A DNA stretch of 64,000 nucleotides from SpSt-398 sp041752235 (lineage in GTDB: Bacteria; Bacteroidota; Bacteroidia; Chitinophagales; Chitinophagaceae), in NCBI GenBank assembly GCA_041752235.1, contig JBGSHM010000002.1, forward strand, positions 181,686-245,685, written 5' to 3'. Positions 9,172 to 18,081 of this stretch are shown here, in pieces. A program made the translations under genes and the position numbers. A model generated the notes under the pieces. That model was not told where the DNA came from. It made no database searches and saw only the letters and a list, made by a program, of their open reading frames with translations. How positions within the stretch are numbered: the first letter of the stretch is position 1; each line of letters opens with the position of its first letter.

Positions 9172-10095
9172 ATGTCACAATCCCGCCGGGAATTCCTTCG
9201 TCAGGGTTCATATTTTACAGCCGGAAGCCTGTTGGCCTTGAATCAATTTTGGAAAGACAGGGCTATTCAAACACCCGAATTGGTGGGTATTCAACTTTAT
9301 TCTGTTCGGGATGATATGCATAAAGACCCATCAGGCACACTTACCATGTTGGCCTCCATGGGATATAAGTATGTGGAGCATGCGAACTATGTGAACCGGA
9401 AATTTTATGGTTACTCACCGGCTGATTTCAAAAAACTACTGGAAGGATTGGGCATGAAAATGCCAAGTGGCCATACGGTATTACGTGCCAGCCATTGGAA
9501 TGACAGCACTAAGGATTTTACCGACGAATGGAAATATACGGTGGAGGATGCCGCCCTGCTGGGACAACAATACGTGATCAGTCCGGCACTGGAAATGGAA
9601 CAACGCAAAGATTATGATTCACTGATGCATTTCATGGATATTTTCAACAAGAGCGGAGAACTCTGTCAGAAGTCCGGAATGAAATTTGGCTACCACAACC
9701 ACGACTTTGAATTCAGCCAGCAATTGAATGGAAAATCGATGTACGCATTGATCCTTGATAATACAGACCCCAACTATGTGATCCAGCAATTGGACACCGG
9801 AAATTTGTACAACGGAGGAGCCAAAGCCATGGATATTGTAAAAAAATATCCCGGACGCTTCCAATCCCTTCACGTAAAAGACGAAATTCCTGCTTCCGGT
9901 GGTGGCCATGAAAAATATGAAAGCTGTGTGCTGGGCAAGGGCATAGTAAACCTCAAAGAGGTGATCGATATGATCCGCAAAACCACCAAGCATGTACATT
10001 ACATCATTGAACAGGAATCCTATCAGGGCAAGGCGCCATTGGATTGTGCCCGCGAAGACCTGGCGGTGATGAAGAAATGGGGATACGAGAAATAA
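9172..10095 (+). CDS. Exported sugar phosphate isomerase/epimerase-like TIM-barrel protein
   Basis: 307 residues. The N-terminus SRREFLRQG followed by a short hydrophobic stretch is a Tat (twin-arginine) signal, so the folded protein is exported. The body is an AP-endonuclease-2/xylose-isomerase-like TIM barrel: GIQLYSVRDDM, FGYHNHDFEF, QLDTGN and SLHVKDE carry the expected metal-binding His, Asp and Glu residues. Typical Bacteroidota paralogues act on sugars such as inositol derivatives or keto-sugars; substrate unknown. It converges on the Dabb gene with a 3-bp gap. Confidence 0.85.
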   Translation: MSQSRREFLRQGSYFTAGSLLALNQFWKDRAIQTPELVGIQLYSVRDDMHKDPSGTLTMLASMGYKYVEHANYVNRKFYGYSPADFKKLLEGLGMKMPSGHTVLRASHWNDSTKDFTDEWKYTVEDAALLGQQYVISPALEMEQRKDYDSLMHFMDIFNKSGELCQKSGMKFGYHNHDFEFSQQLNGKSMYALILDNTDPNYVIQQLDTGNLYNGGAKAMDIVKKYPGRFQSLHVKDEIPASGGGHEKYESCVLGKGIVNLKEVIDMIRKTTKHVHYIIEQESYQGKAPLDCAREDLAVMKKWGYEK

Positions 10096-10098
10096 CCC

Positions 10099-10506
10099 TT
10101 ACACCCGGATCGAATCATGTACCACCACTTTGTTCCAAAGTGGCGAACACTCCTTGACAAAAGCCAGATGAATGGGATCGACCTGATAGGCATCCTGATC
10201 CTCTTTGTTTTCAAACAATACCAACCAGGATACGGTATAACTCGAATCCACCACATCCCGTGGCGATTTGACCGGAACCCCAATATGATATTGCCGGATG
10301 GTTTTAACAGCCGCCAGTTTTTTCATCCCATCAATTAAGGTTTTAATGTCCTTTTCCGAATCCGGGTTTTTCAACCAAACATATACCTGATGGACAAAGG
10401 GATATTCCACCTCCCCGGTAGCCCTGGCCCCACCAAATGAAAGTACAGGTACGGCAAGGGCCGCTTTACCTGTATTACCCAAAAATTTTCGACGAGATAT
10501 AGACAT
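10099..10506 (-). CDS. Exported Dabb (stress-responsive A/B barrel) protein
   Basis: 135 residues from ATG at 10506. The frame opens six codons earlier (10524), but 10506 gives the clean Tat signal MSISRRKFLGNTGKAALA. The mature part (FVHQVYVWLKNPDSEKD ... SSYTVSWLVLFENKEDQDAYQVDPIHLAFV) fits the Dabb alpha/beta-barrel domain, a small ferredoxin-like dimeric fold found in stress proteins and in some cyclases. Function unknown. It converges with the Tat-exported TIM-barrel protein. Confidence 0.8.
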   Translation of the reverse strand: MSISRRKFLGNTGKAALAVPVLSFGGARATGEVEYPFVHQVYVWLKNPDSEKDIKTLIDGMKKLAAVKTIRQYHIGVPVKSPRDVVDSSYTVSWLVLFENKEDQDAYQVDPIHLAFVKECSPLWNKVVVHDSIRV

Positions 10507-10529
10507 AAAATACTTTTTAATCATTGTGA

Positions 10530-11498
10530 TTAATCACCTACTTCCACTACTGTCCAGATTCCTTTTCTCCGATTCCATAAGATAGAATAATCCTTACCAT
10601 GCATGAGTTTGAATACCCGATATCCATTATAATAGGGAAGCCGCAACCAACCATAATTATAAATATCGTATTTGAATACAAAGGGCTGTCCCTGTTTGAT
10701 CTCCACCGCCTGAAACCGCTTTCCATCATCACTCAGGTAAACAGTTTCAGTCTTGGCACTCTGAATCGTCAGGTAGATCCAACTCGGGTCACTTGCGGGT
10801 GGGGTGCTTGGCGTTGTGGGATTGCCTGTACCGGAACCCGATCCGGTTCCCGAGCCGCTACCCGTGCCTGTCCCAGATCCTGTCCCAGTGCCTGTCCCCG
10901 TTCCGGTTCCCGCCGTGGGCAAACTATTGGATTTGCCTGCATTCCAGCCGCGCGTGATGGCATCGAGCCGGTCTTTCTTGGCCGGGTGAGTGGAACTGGC
11001 CTTATCCGTGCCTATCGTTTGCATGGCGGCGATCGATTGTTCCAGGCTGGCCCCAAGTTTAGCCATGATATACCCTGAAAATGCGTCTGCTTCGATTTCC
11101 CGCGGTGGAGTACTCCCTTGGCTGGAGATTACATGATTATAGTAATGGTGCCCCATTTCATGGGCCAGAATACTGATTGAAGCCCATTTGGTGGCAGCAT
11201 ATTCATCAATGTCTTCCAGAAAATTATTGTCATACACGATCCAACGTACACCCTGAATGATGGTGGCATAGGCATTCTGAATACCATTCGACTCCTTCAC
11301 GCTGAAATTCTCCTTCCATTTGATCGTATCCAGCATATTCCGAATGATATCCCTGGCTTCATATACCGAAGCAAAGCGCGTTTTGAGCAAGGATCGGGGA
11401 GGTATCTTGTAACCACACCCGGTTACCTTCTGCGCTGTAGCCGAAAATTGAATCGATAAAAAGAATAAAAAGAACACGGGAAGGAGGAATTTTCTCAT
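10530..11498 (-). CDS. Secreted M48-like zinc metallopeptidase with Gly-Thr/Ser linker
   Basis: 322 residues. A signal peptide (about 1-22) is followed by a peptidase domain with HEMGHH near residue 112 and a downstream EIEADAFSGY segment holding the third zinc ligand, the arrangement of gluzincins such as M48. A linker of about 35 residues made almost only of Gly-Thr and Gly-Ser pairs (about 196-230) separates it from a C-terminal beta-rich domain of about 85 residues. Periplasmic or surface location is inferred; the substrate is unknown. Confidence 0.8.
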   Translation of the reverse strand: MRKFLLPVFFLFFLSIQFSATAQKVTGCGYKIPPRSLLKTRFASVYEARDIIRNMLDTIKWKENFSVKESNGIQNAYATIIQGVRWIVYDNNFLEDIDEYAATKWASISILAHEMGHHYYNHVISSQGSTPPREIEADAFSGYIMAKLGASLEQSIAAMQTIGTDKASSTHPAKKDRLDAITRGWNAGKSNSLPTAGTGTGTGTGTGSGTGTGSGSGTGSGSGTGNPTTPSTPPASDPSWIYLTIQSAKTETVYLSDDGKRFQAVEIKQGQPFVFKYDIYNYGWLRLPYYNGYRVFKLMHGKDYSILWNRRKGIWTVVEVGD

Positions 11499-11538
11499 AT
11501 CAGTATTTTGTTTAATAAAAATACGGAAGGATTTCCAT

Positions 11539-11566
11539 AAAAAAATCCTCCCCTTTCGGGGAGGAT
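11539..11566 (-). terminator. Rho-independent terminator of the 11593-12471 lipoprotein gene
   Basis: Minus strand: perfect ATCCTCCCC/GGGGAGGAT stem with a four-base loop (11566-11545), followed by a run of seven T. Confidence 0.9.
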
Positions 11567-11592
11567 CATCACATGAGGGAGCTGTTTATGCT

Positions 11593-12471
11593 TTAGGGTA
11601 AGGTGATCACTTTCTGATCCAGGTCATTGTTCCACAACAGGAGTGCTTTATCATCGCAATCGCCATTATTGGGGAAACCATAGTCCAGTTTAAAAACACG
11701 GTCATTGATACTGATCTTCAAAGTACCTTCTGAGATCCAGGGGCAATTGATCTTTTTGATCAGGGGGTCAATGGTGGTCAATACAACTTCGCGGCCATTG
11801 TTGTAAAGTGTTTTGGAACGGCCTTCGATTTTGTACACATCATCCCGGATGCTGCGGGTATCCATACCAGCCACCTGGGTTACCACACGCCCACCTTCAA
11901 ATTTAAACCCACGTCCACTGGGTAAGGTAAAGGCACCATTTTCCACAGTAATGGAATATTTGTGAACTCCATTCTCCTTTTGATTCTTGTACGTGATCTT
12001 GCCTTCCAGGTGTGCGCGGTTGAGATAAAAATCACGGAAGGTCAATGAAACTACCGCTCCGGCCTGGCGTATCGGTGCGGAGAAATTCAGCACCAGGGCA
12101 CCCCGGCGAAATTTACCATCAGGACCCAGGCAACCATCGCCAAAATCAATCACGACAGTCTTGGGATAGGTCGAATCATCAGGTGTAACGGTGATCTCGG
12201 CACACTGTCCGATACGAAGACGCAGTTCTGCAAATAACCAGAGACGTCCATTTGAATTTCCTTCACGCGCATTGGTTTCTTCATCGGCTGCGGATAAAGC
12301 GATGTCATTTACATCGTCAAAACTGGCATCGGCTGACATGCTTTCATCCGAATAGGTAACCGCTTCTTCTGCCGTTAATGTTTCAGTGGAATTGGCACTA
12401 TTCTCCTTCTTACAGGAATACAAAAAAACAAGGAGTAGTGCGGAGAGCAACAAAGTGCTCATTTTCTTCAT
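11593..12471 (-). CDS. Predicted lipoprotein of unknown function
   Basis: 292 residues from ATG at 12471 (MKKMSTLLLSALLLVFLYSC); the frame also opens five codons earlier. The lipobox is FLYSC followed by KKEN. Residues 25-75 are acidic and low complexity; the rest is beta-rich with a FGDGCLGPDGKFRRGAL segment of the kind seen in many Bacteroidota lipoproteins. No catalytic motif seen. A strong terminator lies just downstream, so it is probably transcribed alone. Confidence 0.7.
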   Translation of the reverse strand: MKKMSTLLLSALLLVFLYSCKKENSANSTETLTAEEAVTYSDESMSADASFDDVNDIALSAADEETNAREGNSNGRLWLFAELRLRIGQCAEITVTPDDSTYPKTVVIDFGDGCLGPDGKFRRGALVLNFSAPIRQAGAVVSLTFRDFYLNRAHLEGKITYKNQKENGVHKYSITVENGAFTLPSGRGFKFEGGRVVTQVAGMDTRSIRDDVYKIEGRSKTLYNNGREVVLTTIDPLIKKINCPWISEGTLKISINDRVFKLDYGFPNNGDCDDKALLLWNNDLDQKVITLP

Positions 12472-12590
12472 GGCTAAAAATTTCATGGCTATACGTTTTT
12501 TTAGGGTTGAGAAATGTAGTACGCATTTTAAGAAGGGGTTGCATGAAAAAAGTTTAATACCCCGTTAAAAAAAACTATTTTTCCATCCGT

Positions 12591-13502
12591 ATGAAAATCA
12601 TCTGGCCATATTTGACAGACTACAAAAGATACCTGAATAAGAGGCTTTTAGCGGTATGCATGTGCTTTATCGCGGTGCTTATTTTTTTAAATTATAATTA
12701 TGGACTGGAAACATGGTTGACCAGCCTTCCGGGACTTCCAGGGGCAGGCGTCACTGGCCGGATACTCTTATTTAGTTTGTCTTTTGGCCTGCCTTATCTG
12801 CTTAGTTCCTGGTTTAATGGCACTACTTATTGGAAGCAACCAAAATTTCTGTTGCTATTTTTTACAGCCGTGATCCTGTTCTCTTTGAAATCAGGATTTG
12901 GTCCTCCTGCTTCCTGGTTTTTGCCAGGAAATAAGAATGATTATTGGGATTATATTTTATACTGGCCTTCCCGCTTATTGCTGATACTCGGCGTTCTGTT
13001 TTTATTTTATAAAAAAACGGATACCTCCTTTTTTGGACTCACCTGGCGTGCTACTCCCCTCCGGCCATATTTGTATATGCTTTTATTGATGATCCCACTT
13101 GTGGCTTTTGCTTCCACACAGGATGATTTTTTGGCTATGTACCCCAAATTAAAAGTGGTGCTCCCCTATTTGGAAGGCACCGAAAATACAGGTTGGAAAA
13201 AGGTCCTGTTTGAATTGGCTTATGGAAGTGATTTTATTGGCATCGAAGTTTTTTTTCGTGGGTTTCTGATCTTTTCATTTGCCCGGTTTGCCGGTCGCGA
13301 TGCCATATTGCCGATGGCTTGTTTTTATTGTACCATCCATTTTGGGAAGCCCTTATTTGAATGCATTAGTTCATTTGGAGGCGGATTATTATTGGGTATT
13401 GTGAGTTATCATTCGCGGTCGGTGATCGGGGGATTGATCGTTCATCTGGGCATTGCCTGGATGATGGAGGGGGGAGGATATTTGGGAAACCTGCTAAAAT
13501 AG
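12591..13502 (+). CDS. CPBP-family intramembrane metalloprotease
   Basis: 303 residues with about eight membrane segments. The C-terminal half carries the CPBP (Abi/CAAX-protease) motifs: GIEVFFRG (Glu and Arg near residues 220-225), an IHFGKP segment and GGLIVHLGIAW with the last His. Family members cleave prenylated or other membrane proteins and some give self-immunity to bacteriocins; the target here is unknown. It ends at a bidirectional terminator shared with the LamG gene. Confidence 0.85.
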   Translation: MKIIWPYLTDYKRYLNKRLLAVCMCFIAVLIFLNYNYGLETWLTSLPGLPGAGVTGRILLFSLSFGLPYLLSSWFNGTTYWKQPKFLLLFFTAVILFSLKSGFGPPASWFLPGNKNDYWDYILYWPSRLLLILGVLFLFYKKTDTSFFGLTWRATPLRPYLYMLLLMIPLVAFASTQDDFLAMYPKLKVVLPYLEGTENTGWKKVLFELAYGSDFIGIEVFFRGFLIFSFARFAGRDAILPMACFYCTIHFGKPLFECISSFGGGLLLGIVSYHSRSVIGGLIVHLGIAWMMEGGGYLGNLLK

Positions 13503-13503
13503 G

Positions 13504-13530
13504 AATGGCCCCGCTTTTAGCGGGGCCATT
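13504..13530. terminator. Bidirectional terminator between converging genes
   Basis: Perfect 11-bp inverted repeat AATGGCCCCGC/GCGGGGCCATT with a five-base loop, between the CPBP gene (+) and the LamG gene (-). T-runs on either side are weak. Confidence 0.75.
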
Positions 13531-13551
13531 TGGTTGGTTGATACTTACTTC

Positions 13552-15246
13552 CTATTGTTTCACCACTTGGTGAACGGTTCCATCTGCAAATTGCAAGAAG
13601 TACACTCCTTTGGTCAAATCCTCCAGAGAGACTGTTTCCTGAACATTGCTGATGATAATACGTTTCATTACTTTACCCTGAACATCAATTAAGCGGGCTT
13701 CTGTATTCAGCAGGCCTTCTTTGTTAATATCGATCGTTACACTGTTAGAAGCAGGAACAGGATATACGGTAATGCCAGCCTTGGTCACCAGATTTACAAA
13801 GCGGGTTTCGCTGAGTGTCGGACGGCCATCAATATCCACCTGTTTGATACGATAATAGTTTGATCCTTTTACCGGAGCGGTATGCAGGTATGCATATCTT
13901 TTCTCGGTAGTGGAGTTACCAGCCCCGGCTATAAAGGTGAGGTCGTTCCACTGTGCCCCATTAGCAGAATGTTGGATAACAAATCCGGAGTTATTTACTT
14001 CTGTTACTGTGTTCCAGGACAACTGAACGCCATTTCTGGCCCGGCTGGCACTAAAGGAACCAAAGGTTACTGGAAGTGAATAACCGGTAGCACCCAGGAT
14101 GTATTCAGTGCTTTCGCCCGTTACGGTCATGGTATTGGCACCTTGATCTTGTGTAGCGGAGGAATTGACCCAGGAGGCAGCATCATTTCCAGCACGCTTG
14201 AAGAGCCGTACAACGGTCTCATCAGGGAAAAGAGGAATATTGTTGTAGAAATAAACGGCCGTGTATTGAGGAGCGGTACCGCCCACCTGAAACACACCAA
14301 AATATTTGTTGTTGTCTCCAAGACCCGCAATGCCTGTAGCATTCGTTGGGGCGGCATCTACGCGGTAAACAAAAATGGCATCTGGTGAACCGGAGGTGCT
14401 GGTAGCAGTCAGGCTTTCACCAGTACCTGCAAAGGAAATGCTGGCGGTTTTGGTTGCATTTACATAGTCATGCACACTGGCATCTCCAATAGAGGCGCCC
14501 GAAGTGATCCAGGTTGGTCCGTTGACCAAGGTAGCGTCATTTACACCCAGATCATCTCCCAAAGTGGCTCCACTGCCTTCATCGGCCTTGTAGTATCCAA
14601 CCAGGTTGGCATACTGGGGATGGGTGTTGGTCACTTTGCTGCAGATATAATCTCTTATCTCGGCTTGGGTAAGGGCTACATCCCAAATCCGCACTTCATC
14701 CATTGAACCCAGCCAGGGGAAAATGTAGAAGGTTCCATCAAAATAAGCGCCTATTTGCTGTTGCCCTTCGGCAAAAGCACCTGGCGTTACTGGACCGGCA
14801 ACCAAAATCCCATTCTTATACAAACGTAATTCGTTAGCACCGGCATCATAGGTCAATGCTACGTGTGTCCATACGTTTGTGGGGAAGGGGGTTGGATCCT
14901 GGATCTGCGTAAAACCTGTAGCCAGGTGGCCGCCGGAAAGAAATCCGCCATTCACCCAAAATGCAGTGTTTTGTCCGGAAACGATGTTGTAAAATGTCGC
15001 ATTGGTTCCTGTAAAGAAAACCCATGCCTCCTTTGTATAAGAGGAGTTAAAAGAGAGGGTGGAGATAAGCGCGTAGTCATCTACACCATCAAACTGAACA
15101 GCACTACCACTTCCTTGTGCACGAACTGTGGGTTGAAGCACCAGAAGCAAGCAGGCCAAAGCCAATGATTTTGTGATCACTGAACTCCTGAAAATCCTAC
15201 CAATAGATCCAAAAGAAAAGGTTACAAAAGGTAAATTTTGTTTCAT
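13552..15246 (-). CDS. Secreted LamG-domain protein with T9SS sorting domain
   Basis: 564 residues. Signal peptide with an extended N-terminus (cleavage likely after VRA-Q near residue 43), then a LamG/concanavalin-like domain (about 47-225: VQFDGVDDYA ... WTHVALTYDAGANELRLYKNG ... GSMDEVRIWDVALTQAEI). A middle beta domain follows, then a stretch typical of the region before sorting domains (PVTFGSFSASRARNGVQLSWNT) and a T9SS type A signal at the end (YPVPASNSVTID ... GVYFLQF). It should be exported by the Por system and attached to or released from the surface. Probably carbohydrate binding. Confidence 0.85.
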   Translation of the reverse strand: MKQNLPFVTFSFGSIGRIFRSSVITKSLALACLLLVLQPTVRAQGSGSAVQFDGVDDYALISTLSFNSSYTKEAWVFFTGTNATFYNIVSGQNTAFWVNGGFLSGGHLATGFTQIQDPTPFPTNVWTHVALTYDAGANELRLYKNGILVAGPVTPGAFAEGQQQIGAYFDGTFYIFPWLGSMDEVRIWDVALTQAEIRDYICSKVTNTHPQYANLVGYYKADEGSGATLGDDLGVNDATLVNGPTWITSGASIGDASVHDYVNATKTASISFAGTGESLTATSTSGSPDAIFVYRVDAAPTNATGIAGLGDNNKYFGVFQVGGTAPQYTAVYFYNNIPLFPDETVVRLFKRAGNDAASWVNSSATQDQGANTMTVTGESTEYILGATGYSLPVTFGSFSASRARNGVQLSWNTVTEVNNSGFVIQHSANGAQWNDLTFIAGAGNSTTEKRYAYLHTAPVKGSNYYRIKQVDIDGRPTLSETRFVNLVTKAGITVYPVPASNSVTIDINKEGLLNTEARLIDVQGKVMKRIIISNVQETVSLEDLTKGVYFLQFADGTVHQVVKQ

Positions 15247-15383
15247 AATTGCGGAATTAAATGAAAAAATGGAGGGGCAGGATCAGGTATTTTCCTGGGA
15301 TTGGAGTTCGAGTTGTAAAATAAACCAATTTTTCCAACTTAATGAAGCGGAAACCATAATATTTTCAAGATTGGGGAAACTAC

Positions 15384-17039
15384 CTACTTGATGTATATCT
15401 CTATGATTCCCATAGTTTCCATTCCCCTACGGGGTGCATAAAAAGAATCAATCTTGTGATAATGGGCTTGCAGGGAGTCCCTTACGCGAAAAGGATAGAA
15501 GTTATTCAGCCCTTTGATATACTCGAAAAATACAATATCGTACTCTTTTTGCGTGATTCTCTTTTCGAACATTTCTGCTTCGCGATTGAACATGGAAACA
15601 CCTAAGTGATACCAAAGTGGATAATTTGGACTCCTTTCCAAACGGAAAGGGATCGCTTCAGCCAGGGGTGTAAGTTCTGTCATGTTCAATACATTCACCT
15701 CCCTGCCCTTTTCTTTCCAAAGCGGCATTGCCTGTATCCTCTTAATGCCGTCAACAGTGGGTGCTGGCATATAAATCCCTTTAAAGACAGGGATATCCGA
15801 AAACACCCATTGTGACTCTGGTATTGAACTGTCTTTAATGATCATGAAAGTATTTCGGTTCACCAGATTTTCTCCGGTTACTGCCTTTGATACTTCTTCC
15901 GTGTTGGCCGAACGGGCCGTAAAGCGGTCAAGGTATTTCCAAAATACCCCACTCCACCAAAGTCCAACGCCCAATAGAGCCGGTAAAAAATAGCGTAACT
16001 GGGAAAACCGAATATCAAATACCTCACCGGCTAAAAACAATAAATAGGCAATGGCAAAACTGTGAAAGAAGATATTGTTATCCGGCGGTGTATAACTGGT
16101 TACTTGTATCACAACGGCTTCACCCAGGATGGCAAAGACGAGGAAAAAGAATAACCCATTCTTGCGGTCCTTGAGGAAAGTCAACCACTTTGTTCTTTTT
16201 CCAACAAGGAAAATCAAGATCAACAAAAGATAAAACTTGATCCATTGAGAATGGTTGAAAAAGTCGCCAATGATATCCCCTAATGAAAATCGCGCTGTAT
16301 GCGGAGGCTGGCCGTGGTTGAACCAATAGCCAAATGAATAATTCAGGAAGGGGAATATAAACAGGAACAAAAAGAATGCGGTGGCGATCAAATATACCAG
16401 CACCGGCTTGATGCGACGATCAAGCCAGAATCCATACGCCAGGAAGAAAAGCCCAAGCAAGAGGGTCATTCCCCCTACATCCTGTTTGGTCATAAATGTG
16501 ACGCCGGTGAACAATGCTGCGCCAATTAAATTACACCATGATCTCCAGCCTTTGCCAGGGGCCGCCAGATAACGAAACAGGAAAGCAATGGTGACAAATT
16601 CATACACAATCACCGTATGATTATACCAGGGCCAGAAGTTAAAGAAGGAATAGGAAACACAATACACGAACAAGGCAATAAATCGGATGCCCCTGTCCAA
16701 CCCGATGCTCTTTAAAATCGACCGAAAGGCAAAACCTGAAACTATATTGATAAACACCTGGGCTTTTACCAACGTGATCATGGCCGGGCCAAAAATCTTG
16801 AAGAAAACAGCCGGCACCACCCAATACATATACCCCATCGGGATACCAAAATCACGATAAGGCACCTGTCCTTCATAGAGCCTGTAGGCCCCTTCCCAGG
16901 ACAGAAATATATTCACCCGAAAGGGAAAATGGGTAAAAAGGGGCACCATGGCCAAAACAATGATCATGGCCCATTCGGCCCAGCCCTTTTGCAACAGTTT
17001 GTCAAAAAGACCTTGAAAACGCATGGTAAAGTTTGACAT
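15384..17039 (-). CDS. Predicted GT-C-fold membrane glycosyltransferase
   Basis: 551 residues, about 11-13 membrane segments and a soluble C-terminal part (about 400-551). The first loop has an acidic SWEGA (Glu49) and the phrase LYEGQVPYRDFGIPMG, which resembles GT39/ArnT-like polyprenyl-phosphate-sugar-dependent GT-C enzymes. These use lipid-phosphate sugars at the outer side of the membrane. It is divergent from the operon that appears to make polyprenyl-phosphoryl-arabinose, so it is a candidate user of that donor; this is inference. Confidence 0.65.
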   Translation of the reverse strand: MSNFTMRFQGLFDKLLQKGWAEWAMIIVLAMVPLFTHFPFRVNIFLSWEGAYRLYEGQVPYRDFGIPMGYMYWVVPAVFFKIFGPAMITLVKAQVFINIVSGFAFRSILKSIGLDRGIRFIALFVYCVSYSFFNFWPWYNHTVIVYEFVTIAFLFRYLAAPGKGWRSWCNLIGAALFTGVTFMTKQDVGGMTLLLGLFFLAYGFWLDRRIKPVLVYLIATAFFLFLFIFPFLNYSFGYWFNHGQPPHTARFSLGDIIGDFFNHSQWIKFYLLLILIFLVGKRTKWLTFLKDRKNGLFFFLVFAILGEAVVIQVTSYTPPDNNIFFHSFAIAYLLFLAGEVFDIRFSQLRYFLPALLGVGLWWSGVFWKYLDRFTARSANTEEVSKAVTGENLVNRNTFMIIKDSSIPESQWVFSDIPVFKGIYMPAPTVDGIKRIQAMPLWKEKGREVNVLNMTELTPLAEAIPFRLERSPNYPLWYHLGVSMFNREAEMFEKRITQKEYDIVFFEYIKGLNNFYPFRVRDSLQAHYHKIDSFYAPRRGMETMGIIEIYIK

Positions 17040-17181
17040 TTGGGGGGCAAGATAGTTTTAAGTCCTTAAAAATGAAAGGCTTCCGTAAAAATTAATTATC
17101 GGTTAGCATTGGATTATTCAGGGGCATCTGCTTCCTACTTTGGGTTTTCCTTATTAATTTGGCGGCTCAAATTATAATGAA

Positions 17182-18081
17182 TTGGAATTTATTAAGTTAT
17201 TGAGGCCTAAGGACTGGGCCAAGAACCTCTTCCTATTTGTGCCCCTGTTTTTTGCCCAGGCGATATTTGACCTGGACAAGATCATGGCGGTATTACCTGG
17301 ATTCTTCAGCTTTTGTTTTGTGGCCAGCGCGATCTATATCATTAATGATTACCGGGATATTGAGGATGATCAGAAACATCCCACAAAATCAAAGCGGCCG
17401 CTCGCTTCTGGTTCGATAAGCAAACCCGTGGCCATCGCAACGATGGTGGTGCTTCTTATAGCTGGCTTTACCATTGCCTATTTCGCCCGGGAAAAATTCG
17501 TATTGGTGCTCGCCATCTACTTTCTGTTGAACCTGGCCTATAGTTTTGGTTTAAAAACAATTCCCATTCTGGATATCATGATCGTGGCGGTGGGTTTTGT
17601 CTTGCGCATCAAAGGTGGTTCGGTTTTATCGGGAATCCCCATTACAGAATGGCTAAATATCATGGTGTTCCTGCTGGCCCTGTTTATGGCCGTAGGAAAA
17701 CGCCGGGATGATGTATTGATCAAACTTCAATCTGGCACCGACATGCGGAAAGCCATCAAAGGGTATAACCTGGAGTTCCTGAATGTGCTGATCGCCCTTA
17801 TCTGCTCCGTGATCATCGTCGCCTATTTTATGTACACGATGTCGGATGAGGTAAAAAAGAATTATGAGCAATTTGATAATAATTACCGTCTATATTATAC
17901 CTGTATTTTTATGTTGGCAGGTATCATGCGGTATTTACAGATTATCTTTGTAAAAGCCGATTCAGGATCACCAACGAAGATCTTGTATAGAGACCGATTC
18001 ATCCAATTGACATTACTTCTATGGGTAGCCAGTTTTTTTGTCATTTTGTACATTGATAAACTACCTTTCAAAATACGATGA
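17182..18081 (+). CDS. Decaprenyl-phosphate phosphoribosyltransferase-like UbiA enzyme
   Basis: 299 residues with about eight to nine membrane segments. The prenyltransferase motif NDYRDIEDD (Asn55-Asp63, NDxxDxxxD type) followed by HPTKSKRPLASG is characteristic of the UbiA branch that attaches phosphoribose from PRPP to a polyprenyl phosphate (Rv3806c type). The start is a TTG at 17182; an ATG at 17177 is in another frame and stops after eight codons. Stop overlaps the next start (ATGA at 18078). First step of the pathway encoded by the operon. Confidence 0.85.
   Translation: MEFIKLLRPKDWAKNLFLFVPLFFAQAIFDLDKIMAVLPGFFSFCFVASAIYIINDYRDIEDDQKHPTKSKRPLASGSISKPVAIATMVVLLIAGFTIAYFAREKFVLVLAIYFLLNLAYSFGLKTIPILDIMIVAVGFVLRIKGGSVLSGIPITEWLNIMVFLLALFMAVGKRRDDVLIKLQSGTDMRKAIKGYNLEFLNVLIALICSVIIVAYFMYTMSDEVKKNYEQFDNNYRLYYTCIFMLAGIMRYLQIIFVKADSGSPTKILYRDRFIQLTLLLWVASFFVILYIDKLPFKIR

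Noticed and set aside
17177..17203. ATG 17177 as start of the UbiA gene
   Set aside because: It is in another frame and meets a stop after eight codons; TTG 17182 keeps the frame.
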